Of a stretch of DNA of 64,000 nt, positions 17,547 to 27,752 are shown one piece after another. Below the pieces are notes generated by a model, which did not search any database, was not told the DNA's origin, and saw only the letters and a list, made by a program, of their open reading frames with translations. The DNA comes from Rothia sp. HMSC078H08 (GTDB lineage Bacteria > Actinomycetota > Actinomycetes > Actinomycetales > Micrococcaceae), in contig NZ_KV795255.1 of NCBI RefSeq assembly GCF_001808955.1, positions 62,001 to 126,000 of the forward strand, written 5' to 3'. Position numbers and translations under genes: made by a program. How positions within the stretch are numbered: the stretch's first letter is position 1; each line of letters begins with the position of its first letter.

Positions 17547-20156
17547 TTAGTTCTCAGCCTGCTGCTCACGCTCGGAGGTCACCGACAGGCCGTCGCTGGC
17601 AACGTCCGGGTTCACGTCCACGGTCACGGTGTCGCCGTCGTGGATTGCGCCGGAGAGGATGCCGCGAGCCAGGCGGTCGCCAATCTCACGCTGAACCAGG
17701 CGGCGCAGCGGGCGGGCACCGAATGCCGGGTCGTAGCCGGTCTTACCCAGCCACTCGAGGGCTGCCTCGGTCACGTTCAGGGTGAGGCGGCGGTCCTCCA
17801 GACGCTTAGCCATGCTCTTGATCTGCAGGCCCACGATCTGGCCCAGGTTCTCAGCCGACAGGGGCTGGAACATGATGATGTCGTCCAGTCGGTTGAGGAA
17901 CTCGGGGCGGAATGCCTGGTGAACAACCTCCAGCGCCTTCTCGGATCGCTCCTCGAAGGGCAAATCCTGGTTGACCAGGTACTGCGAACCGAGGTTCGAG
18001 GTCAGGATCAGGATGACGTTGCGGAAGTCCACGGTGCGGCCCTGGCCGTCGGTCAGGCGGCCGTCATCGAGTACCTGCAGCAGGATGTCGAAGACCTCGG
18101 GGTGTGCCTTCTCGACCTCGTCGAGCAGGACCACCGAGTAGGGGCGACGGCGTACAGCCTCGGTCAGCTGACCGCCCTCTTCGTGGCCAACGTATCCGGG
18201 AGGGGCACCGACCAGGCGGGACACGGTGTGCTTCTCGGAGTACTCGCTCATGTCGATGCGTACCAGGGCACGCTCGTCATCGAACTGGAACTCAGCCAGT
18301 GCCTTAGCCAGCTCGGTCTTACCGACACCGGTCGGGCCCAGGAACAGGAAGGAACCAATCGGGCGGTTCGGGTCGGAGATGCCGGCGCGGGCGCGGCGCA
18401 CAGCGTCAGAGACAGCGACTACTGCGGCTTCCTGGCCAATGAGGCGGGCACCGATGCGCTTCTCCATTTCGAGCAGCTTCTCGGATTCACCCTGCATCAT
18501 GCGGCCTGCGGGAATACCGGTCCAGGAGGAAATCACCTCGGCAATATCGTCCGCGGTGACCTCTTCGGAGACCATGGACTCGTTCTTGGCGGTGTCCTCG
18601 GCGCGCTGTGCTTCTTCCAGCTCAGCCTGCTTTGCGGGAATCTCGCCGTAGAGCAGGCGGGATGCCTCAGCGAGGTTACCCTCGCGCTGTGCAACCTCTG
18701 CGCGGGAACGTAGCTCGTCAATCTGGGTCTTGATGTCACCCACACGGTTCAGGCTAGCCTTCTCGGCCTCCCAACGAGCGTTGAGGGCGTCGAGCTGTTC
18801 CTTCTTGTCAGCCATGTCCTTGCGCAACGCTTCCAGACGCTCCACGGATGCGGGATCGGTCTCGTCGGCAAGTGCCAGTTCCTCCATGGTGAGGCGGTCC
18901 ACGGCGCGGCGCAGCTGGTCGATTTCCTCCGGTGCGGAGTCAATTTCCATGCGCAGGCGGGATGCAGCCTCGTCAATCAGGTCAATTGCCTTGTCCGGCA
19001 GCTGACGGGAGGGAATGTAACGGTTAGACAGGGTTGCTGCGGCAACCAGCGCGGAGTCAGCAATCTGCACCTTGTGGTGTGCCTCGTAGCGTTCCTTCAG
19101 ACCGCGCAGAATACCGATGGTGTCATCTACGCTGGGCTCGCCCACGTACACCTGCTGGAAGCGGCGCTCCAGGGCGGGGTCCTTCTCGATATTCTCGCGG
19201 TACTCGTCGAGGGTGGTGGCACCAATCAGGCGCAACTCGCCACGGGCAAGCATGGGCTTGAGCATGTTGCCTGCGTCCATGGAACCTTCGGATGCGCCGG
19301 CACCGACGACGGTGTGAATCTCGTCGATGAAGGTCACAATCTGACCCTCGGACTTCTTGATTTCTTCGAGGACTGCCTTCAGGCGTTCCTCGAATTCACC
19401 GCGGTACTTTGCGCCTGCGACCATGGAGCCCAGGTCCAGGCTAATCAGGGTCTTGCCGCGCAGGGATTCGGGCACGTCGCCGGAAACCATGCGCTGTGCC
19501 AGGCCTTCCACGACGGCGGTCTTACCGACGCCGGGCTCACCAATCAGCACGGGGTTGTTCTTGGTGCGGCGGGAAAGCACCTGCACCACGCGGCGAATCT
19601 CGGAGTCACGGCCGATGACCGGGTCAAGCTTGCCTGCGCGAGCAATGGCGGTCAGGTCGGTGCCGTACTTTTCGAGTGCCTGGAAGGTGCCTTCGGGGTC
19701 GGGGGTGTCCACGGTGCGGTCTCCTCGGACGTTGGGGATGGTCTGTGCGATGAGCTCTGCGGTAGCGCCGAGCTTGTGCATTGCGGTTGCGGTGCTATCG
19801 GTTCCGCTGGCAATGCCCAGCAGAATCATTTCGGTAGAAACGTAGGTATCTCCGAAGCCCTGGGCGCGGGTCTGTGCCGCCTGCAGAGCGGAAAGCGCGG
19901 CACGGCTGAGGGAGGCATTCTGCACGGAGGCACCGGATGCCTTCGGCAGCTTCTTGATTTCGGCGGATGCCGCCTCGGAGATAGCGTCCACATCCAGGCC
20001 TGCAGCCTTGAGGACTGCTACGGCGACGCCTTCGCGCTGGTCCATGAGGGCCTTGAGGATGTGCGCGGTTTCAATAGTGGGGTTGCCGGCGGTTTGAGCG
20101 TTAGTATTTGCCGCCGAGATGACTTCTTGACTCTTGGTGGTGAACTTGTTGTCCAT
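17547..20156 (-). CDS. clpB: ATP-dependent disaggregase ClpB
   Basis: 869 residues, the usual ClpB length. The start [17 protein letters not shown] has AAGGA upstream; an upstream extension of 54 codons covers the promoter and is rejected. Domains in order: Clp N-domain repeats (1-150), first AAA module with Walker [11 protein letters not shown], a coiled-coil middle domain (~410-530) and a second AAA module with [14 protein letters not shown]. ClpB rescues aggregated proteins together with DnaK. A HAIR element upstream indicates repression by HspR. It is a single-gene unit here; no dnaK or hspR is in the window. Confidence 0.97.
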   Translation of the reverse strand: MDNKFTTKSQEVISAANTNAQTAGNPTIETAHILKALMDQREGVAVAVLKAAGLDVDAISEAASAEIKKLPKASGASVQNASLSRAALSALQAAQTRAQGFGDTYVSTEMILLGIASGTDSTATAMHKLGATAELIAQTIPNVRGDRTVDTPDPEGTFQALEKYGTDLTAIARAGKLDPVIGRDSEIRRVVQVLSRRTKNNPVLIGEPGVGKTAVVEGLAQRMVSGDVPESLRGKTLISLDLGSMVAGAKYRGEFEERLKAVLEEIKKSEGQIVTFIDEIHTVVGAGASEGSMDAGNMLKPMLARGELRLIGATTLDEYRENIEKDPALERRFQQVYVGEPSVDDTIGILRGLKERYEAHHKVQIADSALVAAATLSNRYIPSRQLPDKAIDLIDEAASRLRMEIDSAPEEIDQLRRAVDRLTMEELALADETDPASVERLEALRKDMADKKEQLDALNARWEAEKASLNRVGDIKTQIDELRSRAEVAQREGNLAEASRLLYGEIPAKQAELEEAQRAEDTAKNESMVSEEVTADDIAEVISSWTGIPAGRMMQGESEKLLEMEKRIGARLIGQEAAVVAVSDAVRRARAGISDPNRPIGSFLFLGPTGVGKTELAKALAEFQFDDERALVRIDMSEYSEKHTVSRLVGAPPGYVGHEEGGQLTEAVRRRPYSVVLLDEVEKAHPEVFDILLQVLDDGRLTDGQGRTVDFRNVILILTSNLGSQYLVNQDLPFEERSEKALEVVHQAFRPEFLNRLDDIIMFQPLSAENLGQIVGLQIKSMAKRLEDRRLTLNVTEAALEWLGKTGYDPAFGARPLRRLVQREIGDRLARGILSGAIHDGDTVTVDVNPDVASDGLSVTSEREQQAEN

Positions 20157-20210
20157 GGTGTTCCTTTCGTATTTCGAGGGGCTTATCCTATGCGCCCCTG
20201 CATTACACAA

Positions 20211-20231
20211 CTTGAGTCTACTCCACTCAAC
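20211..20231. promoter_or_regulatory. HspR operator (HAIR element) before clpB
   Basis: CTTGAGT, seven bases, ACTCAAC matches the HAIR consensus CTTGAGT-N7-ACTCAAG at 13 of 14 positions. It lies about 55 bases upstream of the clpB start. In Actinobacteria HspR with DnaK represses clpB and the dnaK operon through this site. Confidence 0.88.
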
Positions 20232-20414
20232 TATGTTTCGCAAGCCTCCTGCAAAAAAATTTTCGTATTTTTCGCCCCACCTCACACCCCCTGACCCCCA
20301 AACAAAAGCCCCAGTCAAAACTCCCTGTCAAAGCCCCAGTCGAAGCCGCATTGCTATACTGACCGGATTGGGCGCTTGCAGGTTCCCATAACAGCTAAAG
20401 ATTAAGGACCCCAC

Positions 20415-21098
20415 ATGAAAATACTGGTTCTAGGCGCAACCGGCCGCACCGGCTATTTCTTTACCCGCAAAGCCCTAGAGGAGGGTCACACCGTCACCGC
20501 CTACGTGCGCAACCCCGACAAGGCGCTAACACTTTTGGGAGCGCACCAAAATCTCACTATCGTTCCGGGAGCCCTGAATGATGCCGAGCAGCTCGCCGCA
20601 GCATCCGCCGGGCAGGACGTCATGGTGAGCACCCTGGGACAGAAGGCCACGGTGCGAGAGTTCCTTCACAGTACGTTCCTACAGGAGCGCCTGCCGCTCA
20701 TCATGCAGGCGGTCACGGGCGCAGGCGTAAAGCACTGCGTTCTGATGAGCGCCTACGGCGTGGGCGATACGGTACGGACCGCCTCACTCCCCATGCGCCT
20801 AGTGTGTAAGGTCATCATGCACGGCATCTTTACCGACAAGGTCAAGGCTGACGCCCTGGTCGCCGAATATCAGCCGTATATTTCGCGTGCTCATCCGGGC
20901 AGGCTGACCGATAAGCGCGGCAGGGGCGGGGTCAAGGTATTTGACATGGCGAGCGTCGAGCGAACTCCGGGCATTCCGACGATTGCCCGTGAAGACGTTG
21001 CCGATGCGCTACTCACTATCGCCAAGAACCCCCAGAACGCGGGCACAGATTTTTTGGTAACAACTGGGGACGCTGTCCTACGCTCGCCTCAGAAATAA
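20415..21098 (+). CDS. NAD(P)-binding NmrA/SDR-like protein
   Basis: 227 residues. The N-terminal Rossmann motif is LVLGATGRTGYFF, followed by VTAYVRNPDKA. This matches the atypical short-chain reductases of the NAD(P)H-binding/NmrA-like group, which includes flavin-reductase-like and regulatory members. A typical Tyr-x3-Lys catalytic pair is not evident. AAGGA precedes the ATG and a TATACT -10-like box lies about 60 bases upstream. The next gene starts 18 bases after the stop, so cotranscription is possible. Specific function unknown. Confidence 0.8.
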   Translation: MKILVLGATGRTGYFFTRKALEEGHTVTAYVRNPDKALTLLGAHQNLTIVPGALNDAEQLAAASAGQDVMVSTLGQKATVREFLHSTFLQERLPLIMQAVTGAGVKHCVLMSAYGVGDTVRTASLPMRLVCKVIMHGIFTDKVKADALVAEYQPYISRAHPGRLTDKRGRGGVKVFDMASVERTPGIPTIAREDVADALLTIAKNPQNAGTDFLVTTGDAVLRSPQK

Positions 21099-21116
21099 AC
21101 CGGTAGGCTTAATGAC

Positions 21117-21773
21117 ATGACGACTACGAACACCTTCCCCGCCGCCATTCTTTTCGACCACGACGGAACCCTCGTCGATACTGAACCCGTATGGGCTGCC
21201 GCCAAGGTTGCTCTCGCCGCAGAATTTGGCGGCACCTGGACTGAGCAGGACACCCTCGACTGCCTGGGCCTGTCAATGAAGTTCACCTTGGATCGTCTGC
21301 GTGAGCGCGGCGTGAACCTGCCGGACGAGGAGATTAACGACCTACTGGTGGCGAAGGTGCACGAAACCCTGGCGCAGCAGCCGGTCGAGTTTCTGCCCGG
21401 CATTGAGCGTTTCCTCTCGGAGGTGCGTGAGGCGCAGATTCCGGCGGCAGTCGTCACGAATGCGACCACCTCCGTGGCTCGCCGCACCGCGAATGCGGCA
21501 CCCGAGGGCACGTTCTCGGTGGTTATTGGTAATGATGAGACCACCCACCCCAAGCCGGACCCGCAGCCCTATCTTTTGGCGGCGGAGCGCCTGGGTGTTG
21601 ATCCGACTCAGTGCGTGGCTCTTGAGGATTCCCCTTCGGGCGTGCGTAGTGCGACCGCGGCGGGTATGCGTGTCATTGTTGTGCCGGGCGAGCTGGAGGT
21701 TCCGGCGGAGCTGGGCACCGTGCACCTCAAGCACGAGGAGCTGAATCTGGAGGCGGTTCGCGCGCTGGCGTAG
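21117..21773 (+). CDS. HAD-family phosphatase (beta-phosphoglucomutase-like)
   Basis: 218 residues. Motif I is FDHDGTLVDTEPVW with nucleophile and acid/base Asp. Motif II is VVTNATTS. The conserved Lys/Asp region is HPKPDPQPYLLAAERLGV and motif IV is ALEDSPSGVRSATAAG. The helical cap after motif I places it with small-molecule sugar-phosphate or phosphoglycolate phosphatases. It may be translated from a leaderless transcript: TAGGCT lies 7 bases before the ATG and no ribosome site is visible. Substrate unknown. Confidence 0.9.
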   Translation: MTTTNTFPAAILFDHDGTLVDTEPVWAAAKVALAAEFGGTWTEQDTLDCLGLSMKFTLDRLRERGVNLPDEEINDLLVAKVHETLAQQPVEFLPGIERFLSEVREAQIPAAVVTNATTSVARRTANAAPEGTFSVVIGNDETTHPKPDPQPYLLAAERLGVDPTQCVALEDSPSGVRSATAAGMRVIVVPGELEVPAELGTVHLKHEELNLEAVRALA

Positions 21774-21841
21774 CCGCTTGGTTCGCAAACCGGAAGCCCG
21801 GCAGAGAAAGCTCTGCACGAAAACTGAATACGCTTCACCCT

Positions 21842-21886
21842 AAAGGGCGGGATGCGTGATACGAGATACCGCACATCCCGCCCTTT
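21842..21886 (+). terminator. Terminator after the HAD phosphatase
   Basis: AAAGGGCGGGATG pairs perfectly with CATCCCGCCCTTT around a partly paired loop. The right arm ends in a short T run. Confidence 0.8.
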
Positions 21887-21997
21887 ATGCATGCTTGGGC
21901 GGTGAGCCGTGTGGGTTTAAGCAGGAGCTTTTGAGTGAGGACTTGAGGGCGACACAACAGGCAGATGATAATTTATTACGAAGTACTCAGAATAAGC

Positions 21998-22029
21998 TTG
22001 ACAGCAGTTCCTTAAAATGATTTACTAAT
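21998..22029 (+). promoter_or_regulatory. Candidate dps promoter
   Basis: A consensus TTGACA (21998-22003) is followed by TTTACT after 17 bases or TACTAAT after 19 in an AT-rich stretch. The dps start is about 70 bases downstream. No DtxR- or CIRCE-like site was seen here. Confidence 0.5.
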
Positions 22030-22100
22030 CAATAACGACTTCGGTGGGAATACAAACCTCACCGGACCACAAGCATCACAGCATCATGAAGGAGACCATC

Positions 22101-22598
22101 ATGGCATTCGCAAACTACACCGCACCCGGCCTGACCATCGAAGAAGGCAAGGGCATTTCCGAGGTTCTCCAGGCACGTCTGCACGACCTGAACGACCTGC
22201 ACCTGCTGCTGAAGCACGCTCACTGGAACGTGACCGGCCCCGGCTTCATCGCCGTTCACGAAATGATTGACCCCCAGGTCGACACCGTCCGCGAATTCGT
22301 CGACGCCATCGCAGAGCGTATGGCAACCCTGGGCGCAGCCCCCAACGGTCTGGCTGGCGCACTGGTCGCACAGCGCACCGTCGAGGACTACGCGGTTGGC
22401 CGCGCACCCGTCCCCGCTCACCTGCGCGCCCTGAACGACGTCTACACCCGCGTGATTGAGGCTCACCGCAACGCGATTGCATTCGCTGGCGAGTCCGACC
22501 CCGTCACCGAGGATCTGCTGATCGGTCAGACCGCTGAGCTGGAGAAGTTCCAGTGGTTCATCCGCTCATTCCTGGAAAACGGCGAAGGCAACATCTAA
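22101..22598 (+). CDS. dps: Dps-family ferritin-like DNA-protection protein
   Basis: 165 residues. The start MAFANYTAPGLT has AAGGAG six bases upstream; two earlier Met codons are in leader. The ferroxidase region is visible as HAHWNVTGPGFIAVHEMID followed by VDTVREFVDAIAERM, which supply the inter-subunit His/Asp/Glu ligands. Dps dodecamers oxidise and store iron with peroxide and can bind DNA; no obvious Lys-rich DNA-binding tail is present. It is a single-gene unit between strong terminators and sits next to another ferritin-like protein. Regulation by iron or peroxide is plausible but no operator is clear. Confidence 0.93.
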   Translation: MAFANYTAPGLTIEEGKGISEVLQARLHDLNDLHLLLKHAHWNVTGPGFIAVHEMIDPQVDTVREFVDAIAERMATLGAAPNGLAGALVAQRTVEDYAVGRAPVPAHLRALNDVYTRVIEAHRNAIAFAGESDPVTEDLLIGQTAELEKFQWFIRSFLENGEGNI

Positions 22599-22680
22599 GC
22601 TGCAACCATCTAAGTCGTAGCGTCTAAACTGCAGCCTACTTATGGCGGCACGTCATGTAGGCGTTAGCTTTTAGAGTCAC

Positions 22681-22728
22681 AAGCCGGGCGGGTGCGCTCT
22701 CCTTATGGAGGGTGCACCCGCCCGGCTT
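22681..22728 (+). terminator. Terminator of dps
   Basis: AAGCCGGGCGGGTGC pairs perfectly with GCACCCGCCCGGCTT and a run of five T follows on the plus strand. Confidence 0.93.
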
Positions 22729-22838
22729 TTTATGCTCGAAGCTGCCCCGCTTCTTCCCGGCACTTTTACCTTTCCCGCCCCTTGAGTCCTCGCCCGTGCG
22801 GTATCACAAAGTACGTTGAGGCGAACAATAACATCGGG

Positions 22839-22852
22839 TTAGGCCGTCCTAG
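22839..22852. promoter_or_regulatory. Possible DtxR-box half match before the ferritin-VIT gene
   Basis: TTAGG, four bases, CCTAG matches the first 14 positions of the DtxR consensus at nine positions (TTAGG and CCTA). It lies about 130 bases before the gene. Degenerate; could be chance. Confidence 0.35.
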
Positions 22853-22971
22853 ATTTTCTGTTCGGAGTGCTCTACAGTTGTTCACTGATCAACTCAGAAC
22901 ACACAGATTGAACGCATGATTGTGCGCCCGGGAAATACCCGGCGCGACCCGCATCCGGTGGAAAGAGAGAT

Positions 22972-24186
22972 ATGAGCACGCACGCCCCGAACGAGCACGG
23001 CGAAGACACGTACGGCGAGCAGACCGAGAAGCTTCAAGCTGACGCGGCCGAGGCCGAAAGGACCGCAGCTGAGGCAACCGAGCACAAGCCGACCCGCCAC
23101 AGTGCGGTTACTTCCCCCTCCCCCGCGCAGATTAAGCGTTGGCGCCGCTACCTGGCTGATGAAGAGTCGGAGGCGCGCATCTACCGCTACCTGGCTCGCC
23201 GTGCCGAGGGCACCGACCGCGAAATCCTTCTGCAGGTTGCTGAGGCGGAGAAGCGTCACCAGCAGCATTGGCGTGACATGCTCGGTGAGCACGCGAATGT
23301 GCACGTGCGCCCGTCCATGCAATCTCTGGTGTTGCAGTTCTTGGCGAAGAACTTCGGTTCGGTGTTTATTCTGGCGATGGCTCAGCGCGCCGAGTCCCGC
23401 TCCCCCTACGCTGAGGATCCAGACGCTACCGAGGAAATGGCGGCTGACGAGGCAATTCACGAGGAAATTATTCGCGCCCTGGCGACTAATGGTCGCGAGA
23501 AGCTTTCGGGTAATTTCCGTGCGGCGGTCTTTGGCGCTAATGACGGTTTGGTCTCGAATCTGGCGCTGATTATGGGTATTACTGCCTCGGGCGCGTCCAG
23601 CTCGATGGTCCTGCTCTCAGGTATTGCGGGTCTGCTGGCGGGTGCACTGTCGATGGCGGCGGGTGAGTTTGTGTCTGTGCGTTCTCAGCGTGAACTGCTG
23701 GATGCCTCCCAGCCGACCCAGGTGACCCTGCGTGTTGCACACGATTTGGATTTGGATTCGAACGAGCTGGAGCTCATTTACCGTGCCCGCGGCATGGAGC
23801 CGGAAGCGGCGCATCACCGTGCGATGGAGCGTTTCGGCTACATGGATTGTGACTGCGATCCGTCGCTGTCTCACCGCGAGGATGAGGATCGTGAGGAGAA
23901 TGTGGCTTTGGGTACCGATATTGGTGCCGCCGCTGCTTCGTTTGCGTTCTTCGCTTCGGGTGCACTGGTTCCGATTCTGCCCTATATCTTTGGCTTGTCG
24001 GGTGTGTTCGCGATGGTGCTGTCTCTGCTGTTTGTGGGTGCGGCGCTGGGCTTCACCGGCGGCGTGGTGGGCCTGCTTTCGGGTGCTTCCCCGCTCAAGC
24101 GCGGTGTTCGTCAGATTCTAATTGGCTTTGGCGCTGCGTTCGTGACCTACCTGCTGGGTCTGGCGTTCGGCACGACGGTCGGCTAG
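22972..24186 (+). CDS. Rubrerythrin-like ferritin domain fused to VIT1/CCC1 transporter
   Basis: 404 residues. After a disordered charged N-terminus, residues ~50-170 form a ferritin-like helix bundle with carboxylate/His pairs (DEESEARIYRYLARR, EAEKRHQQHW, ATEEMAADEAIHEE). Residues ~185-400 are a VIT1/CCC1 domain: FGANDGLVSNLALIMGI, the GALSMAAGEFVSVRSQREL motif and three C-terminal membrane helices. VIT1/CCC1 proteins export Fe2+ or Mn2+ from the cytoplasm, and the ferritin part may sense or oxidise the metal. The start has GAAAGAGAG upstream. Neighbouring dps and the distant DtxR gene support an iron role. Confidence 0.9.
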   Translation: MSTHAPNEHGEDTYGEQTEKLQADAAEAERTAAEATEHKPTRHSAVTSPSPAQIKRWRRYLADEESEARIYRYLARRAEGTDREILLQVAEAEKRHQQHWRDMLGEHANVHVRPSMQSLVLQFLAKNFGSVFILAMAQRAESRSPYAEDPDATEEMAADEAIHEEIIRALATNGREKLSGNFRAAVFGANDGLVSNLALIMGITASGASSSMVLLSGIAGLLAGALSMAAGEFVSVRSQRELLDASQPTQVTLRVAHDLDLDSNELELIYRARGMEPEAAHHRAMERFGYMDCDCDPSLSHREDEDREENVALGTDIGAAAASFAFFASGALVPILPYIFGLSGVFAMVLSLLFVGAALGFTGGVVGLLSGASPLKRGVRQILIGFGAAFVTYLLGLAFGTTVG

Positions 24187-24260
24187 TTACAACACCCCCA
24201 ATAAGCTCTCGACAAGTGTATATAGCCGCTCTTGCATGTGCCGTAGCTTGAGCGCAAAGA

Positions 24261-24299
24261 AACCCCCGGCGGGTGATTTAAAATCACACGCCGGGGGTT
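24261..24299. terminator. Bidirectional terminator between convergent genes
   Basis: AACCCCCGGCG pairs with CGCCGGGGGTT, with an inner GTGATTT/AAATCAC stem. T-rich sequence follows on the plus strand. It serves the VIT gene and the converging Tat-exported protein gene. Confidence 0.88.
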
Positions 24300-24353
24300 T
24301 TCTATACGTCCGTACCCTGCATGAGGGGTTACCCTACTACGGGCTGAGCCCTA

Positions 24354-25280
24354 TTACGGGTGAATCTCCGCGGTGGTGGCCTGACCGGAAACGCTCTCAG
24401 AACCGGTCGCGCCGTTGCCGGAGTAGGTCAGGTTAGCGACCTGCACGCTGGACGTCTGCTTGTACGAAACCCAGCCGTCGTTTGCCGGGAAGCGCAGCTG
24501 CGCCGGCATGAAGTTAGTCTGGCTGTAGTACTTGGTGCCGGACTGCTTCATGGTGTACGCCTTGCTGGTGGTGTAGACGATACGACCCTTGAAGGTGTAG
24601 GTGCCGTCGGAGTTCTTGGTGACGGTCGGTACTTCTGCGGTCCAGGTGCCAGCGGTCTGTGCGACGGACAGGTACTTTGCCTGGCCTGCAGATGCGACCA
24701 GCTCGGTGGTCTTACCGGTCAGCTGGCGGCTAGAGGGGCTCCAGGACTGGCCGTTGATCTTGCCGAGCTTCAGGAGCGACTGGGCCTTGGCGGAGACGGT
24801 GTACTCCACCTCGGTCACGAAGGTTGCGCCCGCTGCGAGGGTGACGCTGCTACCGGGGATGTAGCCGGTGCCGGTTGCGGTGTCCTTGGTCGGTACGGAC
24901 CACCAGAAGCCGCTGGAGGACATGTATGCGCCGTTTGCGCCGGTCTGGGAGTTGGTGACGGGGGTGAACTTACCTTCGCCGTTGACGTAGGTTGCGCTCT
25001 TGGGCTTGGAGGTTGCGTCGTCCCAGTTGATGTCGGAGTCCGGAACGGTGGAGGCGGTGAAGTGTGCCTCGGGGCTTGCCGGGTTGATGGTGCCGGTGTT
25101 GTTGGAGGATGCGTAGCCGACGTAGCCGCCGTTGTTCTGCACGCTGACGTACACGCCGTACTGTACGCCGGGGGTTTCCTTGGATGCGGCGTAGGCGGGT
25201 ACGGCTGCGGAGGCTGCGACGACGGGTGCAGACCAGACGCCTGCCTTGGCGATGGTGCGGCGAGAGATGGGCTGGGTCAT
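24354..25280 (-). CDS. Tat-type exported protein of unknown function
   Basis: 308 residues from MTQPISRRTIAKAGVWSAP; an AGGAGA lies about 12 bases upstream. The leader has a twin-arginine motif (SRRTIA) followed by a hydrophobic region and AAVPAYAAS, so it is probably exported by Tat and cleaved. The mature part is Thr/Ser/Gly-rich and beta-strand-like, with no enzyme motif, no lipobox and no sorting signal. I do not recognise the family; a SipW-type or wall-associated domain is possible. The gene is divergent from nothing close and follows the sucCD terminator. Confidence 0.75.
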   Translation of the reverse strand: MTQPISRRTIAKAGVWSAPVVAASAAVPAYAASKETPGVQYGVYVSVQNNGGYVGYASSNNTGTINPASPEAHFTASTVPDSDINWDDATSKPKSATYVNGEGKFTPVTNSQTGANGAYMSSSGFWWSVPTKDTATGTGYIPGSSVTLAAGATFVTEVEYTVSAKAQSLLKLGKINGQSWSPSSRQLTGKTTELVASAGQAKYLSVAQTAGTWTAEVPTVTKNSDGTYTFKGRIVYTTSKAYTMKQSGTKYYSQTNFMPAQLRFPANDGWVSYKQTSSVQVANLTYSGNGATGSESVSGQATTAEIHP

Positions 25281-25587
25281 GAGTGTGGTGATCTCCTGTG
25301 AGTGGTGGTGTTTCTTGGAGCCGTCAAGAATGGTTCTGACTAGGCTCAATGCACTCCAGTATACAAAGGTTGAGGTTATATCTGTACCTTATGAGGGCAG
25401 ATGTGCACAATCTTACTTTCTGTCGCAAGTTCTACCGCTCTGGTTCAAACATCTCAAAAGCGCCCTCAAATCCAAGCACTGTTCGACAGCTGGAGCGGCT
25501 CTATCCCTCCTCTTTTCCCCAGCGCACTCCCCCAGCGCCTTCGAGCATTAGTCGATGCTGTCTCTGTTGAGCTCCGGGTTAAAGCAC

Positions 25588-25620
25588 AGATGCCGGTAGC
25601 CTCATGGACTACCGGCATCT
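25588..25620 (-). terminator. Terminator of sucCD
   Basis: AGATGCCGGTAG pairs perfectly with CTACCGGCATCT with a 9-base loop just after the sucD stop. The downstream T tract on the minus strand is short. The rest of 25281-25638 is upstream region for the Tat protein. Confidence 0.8.
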
Positions 25621-25638
25621 GCCGCAATACTATGCTGT

Positions 25639-26556
25639 TTACTTCGCTGCGAAGATTTCGCGCATCAGGTTTGCAGCCTCGGAGGGGGTCTTACCGACCT
25701 TCACGCCTGCTGCTTCCAGAGCTTCCTTCTTCGCCTGAGCGGTACCGGAGGAACCGGAGACAATAGCGCCTGCGTGGCCCATGGTCTTACCCTCAGGAGC
25801 GGTGAAGCCTGCAATGTAACCAACGACGGGCTTGGTCACGTTTGCCTTGATGTACTCTGCAGCACGCTCCTCAGCGTCACCACCAATCTCACCAATCATG
25901 ACGATTGCTTCGGTCTCGGGGTCAGCTTCGAAAGCTTCCAGAGCGTCGATGTGGGTGGTGCCGATGATGGGGTCGCCACCAATACCGATAGCGGTGGTGA
26001 AACCAATGTCGGACAGTTCGTACATCAGCTGGTAGGTCAGGGTACCGGACTTGGAAACCAGACCGATCTTGCCCTTGCCGGTGATGTTCGCCGGGATAAT
26101 ACCAACCAGGCACTCCTCGGGGGAGATGATGCCGGGGCAGTTGGGGCCGATGATGCGGGTGATCTGCTTGCCGTTCTCGTCCACGGATGCCTTAGCGGCT
26201 GCCCAGAACTCTGCGGAGTCCTGAACCGGAACGCCCTCGGTGATGACGACGACGAGGCCAATCTTAGCCTCGATAGCCTCGAGAACTGCTGCCTTGGTGA
26301 AGGCCGGGGGAACGAAGACGATGGAGACGTTCGCGCCGGTCTTCTCCATAGCCTCAGCTACGGAACCGAACACGTTCAGCTCGATGTCGGAGCCGTCCTT
26401 CGCCTTGTGGGTGACGGTGGTGCCAGCCTTGCGAGCGTTCACGCCGCCCACAATGTTGGTGCCTGCTGCGAGCATGCGTGCGGTGTGCTTGGTACCCTCG
26501 CCACCGGTGATGCCCTGAACGATGACCTTGGAGTCCTTGTTCACAAAGATAGACAT
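25639..26556 (-). CDS. sucD: Succinate-CoA ligase, alpha subunit
   Basis: 305 residues, normal length. The N-terminal CoA-binding Rossmann domain has [16 protein letters not shown]. The ligase part has [12 protein letters not shown], a Gly-rich [10 protein letters not shown] loop, and the phosphorylated His in [15 protein letters not shown]. With the beta subunit it converts succinyl-CoA to succinate with NTP synthesis in the TCA cycle. AAGGA precedes the ATG and it follows sucC by 29 bases, so the two form one operon. Confidence 0.97.
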   Translation of the reverse strand: MSIFVNKDSKVIVQGITGGEGTKHTARMLAAGTNIVGGVNARKAGTTVTHKAKDGSDIELNVFGSVAEAMEKTGANVSIVFVPPAFTKAAVLEAIEAKIGLVVVITEGVPVQDSAEFWAAAKASVDENGKQITRIIGPNCPGIISPEECLVGIIPANITGKGKIGLVSKSGTLTYQLMYELSDIGFTTAIGIGGDPIIGTTHIDALEAFEADPETEAIVMIGEIGGDAEERAAEYIKANVTKPVVGYIAGFTAPEGKTMGHAGAIVSGSSGTAQAKKEALEAAGVKVGKTPSEAANLMREIFAAK

Positions 26557-26585
26557 ATTACTTCCTTGAAATCCTTTGCTGGCGA

Positions 26586-27752
26586 TTACGCCTTGTGAGC
26601 GAGCTCTGCTGCCTTGTCAGCGCCGGAGTCCATGGTCTCAGCCAGAACAACCAGCGGGTGGTTCGCCTCGGAGAGGATGCGGCGACCCTCAGCAACGTTG
26701 TTGCCGTCCAGGCGCACAACCAGGGGCTTGGTTGCTGCGTCGCCCAGAATCTCCAGAGCCTTCACAATGCCGTCTGCCACTGCGTCACATGCGGTGATGC
26801 CGCCGAAGACGTTCACGAAAACGCTCTTGACCTGCTCGTCGCCCAGAATGATTTCCAGGCCAGCAGCCATAACCTCAGCGGATGCGCCGCCACCAATATC
26901 AAGGAAGTTTGCGGGCTTGACGTTGCCGTGGTTTTCACCAGCGTATGCAACGACGTCCAGGGTGGACATAACCAGACCTGCACCGTTACCAACGATGCCG
27001 ACCTCGCCGTCCAGCTTCACGTAGTTCAGGTCGAACTGCTTTGCCTTAGCTTCCAGCGGGTTCTCAGCGGACTTGTCCACGAGAGCCTCGTGCTCGGGCT
27101 GGCGGAATTCTGCGTTGTCGTCCAGGGAGACCTTACCGTCCAGGGCGAGGATGGTGCCCTCGGGGGTCAGAACGAGGGGGTTAACCTCAACCAGGGTTGC
27201 GTCTTCCTTAGTGTAGACTTCGCCCAGCTTGACGAGAACGGGAACAACCTTCTCCTGCAGTTCTGCGGAGAAACCTGCTGCCTTAGCAATTTCTTCAGCC
27301 TTAGCCTGGTCCAGGCCGACCAGCGGGTCAACCTCAATCTTTGCCAGTGCCTCGGGGCGCTCAGCAGCGAGCTGCTCAATTTCCATACCGCCTTCTACCG
27401 AGCACATTGCCAGGTAGGAGCGGTTTGCGCGGTCCAGCAGGAGGGAGAAGTAGTATTCTTCGGCGATGTCTGCGCCGTCAGCGACCAGCACGCGGTGAAC
27501 GGTGTGGCCCTTGATGTCCATGCCGAGAATTGCCTTAGCGTGCTCGTAAGCTTCTTCGGGGGACTTTGCGAGCTTAACGCCGCCAGCCTTACCGCGGCCG
27601 CCGGTCTTAACCTGAGCCTTAATGACGGTCAGGCCGCCAATTTCCTCAGCTGCTGCCTTTGCTTCTTCAGGGGTGGTCGCAACAATGCCCTTGAGCACGG
27701 GTACACCGTGCTTTGCGAAGAGCTCGCGCGCCTGGTATTCGAAAAGGTCCAC
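26586..27752 (-). CDS. sucC: Succinate-CoA ligase, beta subunit
   Basis: 388 residues. The start is the GTG of (V)[15 protein letters not shown], with AAGGA five bases upstream; this matches the standard N-terminus, so the longer upstream frame is rejected. ATP-grasp features include [26 protein letters not shown] and the C-terminal [15 protein letters not shown] loop. It is the nucleotide-binding subunit of the TCA-cycle ligase and is first in the sucCD operon. Confidence 0.97.
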   Translation of the reverse strand: MDLFEYQARELFAKHGVPVLKGIVATTPEEAKAAAEEIGGLTVIKAQVKTGGRGKAGGVKLAKSPEEAYEHAKAILGMDIKGHTVHRVLVADGADIAEEYYFSLLLDRANRSYLAMCSVEGGMEIEQLAAERPEALAKIEVDPLVGLDQAKAEEIAKAAGFSAELQEKVVPVLVKLGEVYTKEDATLVEVNPLVLTPEGTILALDGKVSLDDNAEFRQPEHEALVDKSAENPLEAKAKQFDLNYVKLDGEVGIVGNGAGLVMSTLDVVAYAGENHGNVKPANFLDIGGGASAEVMAAGLEIILGDEQVKSVFVNVFGGITACDAVADGIVKALEILGDAATKPLVVRLDGNNVAEGRRILSEANHPLVVLAETMDSGADKAAELAHKA

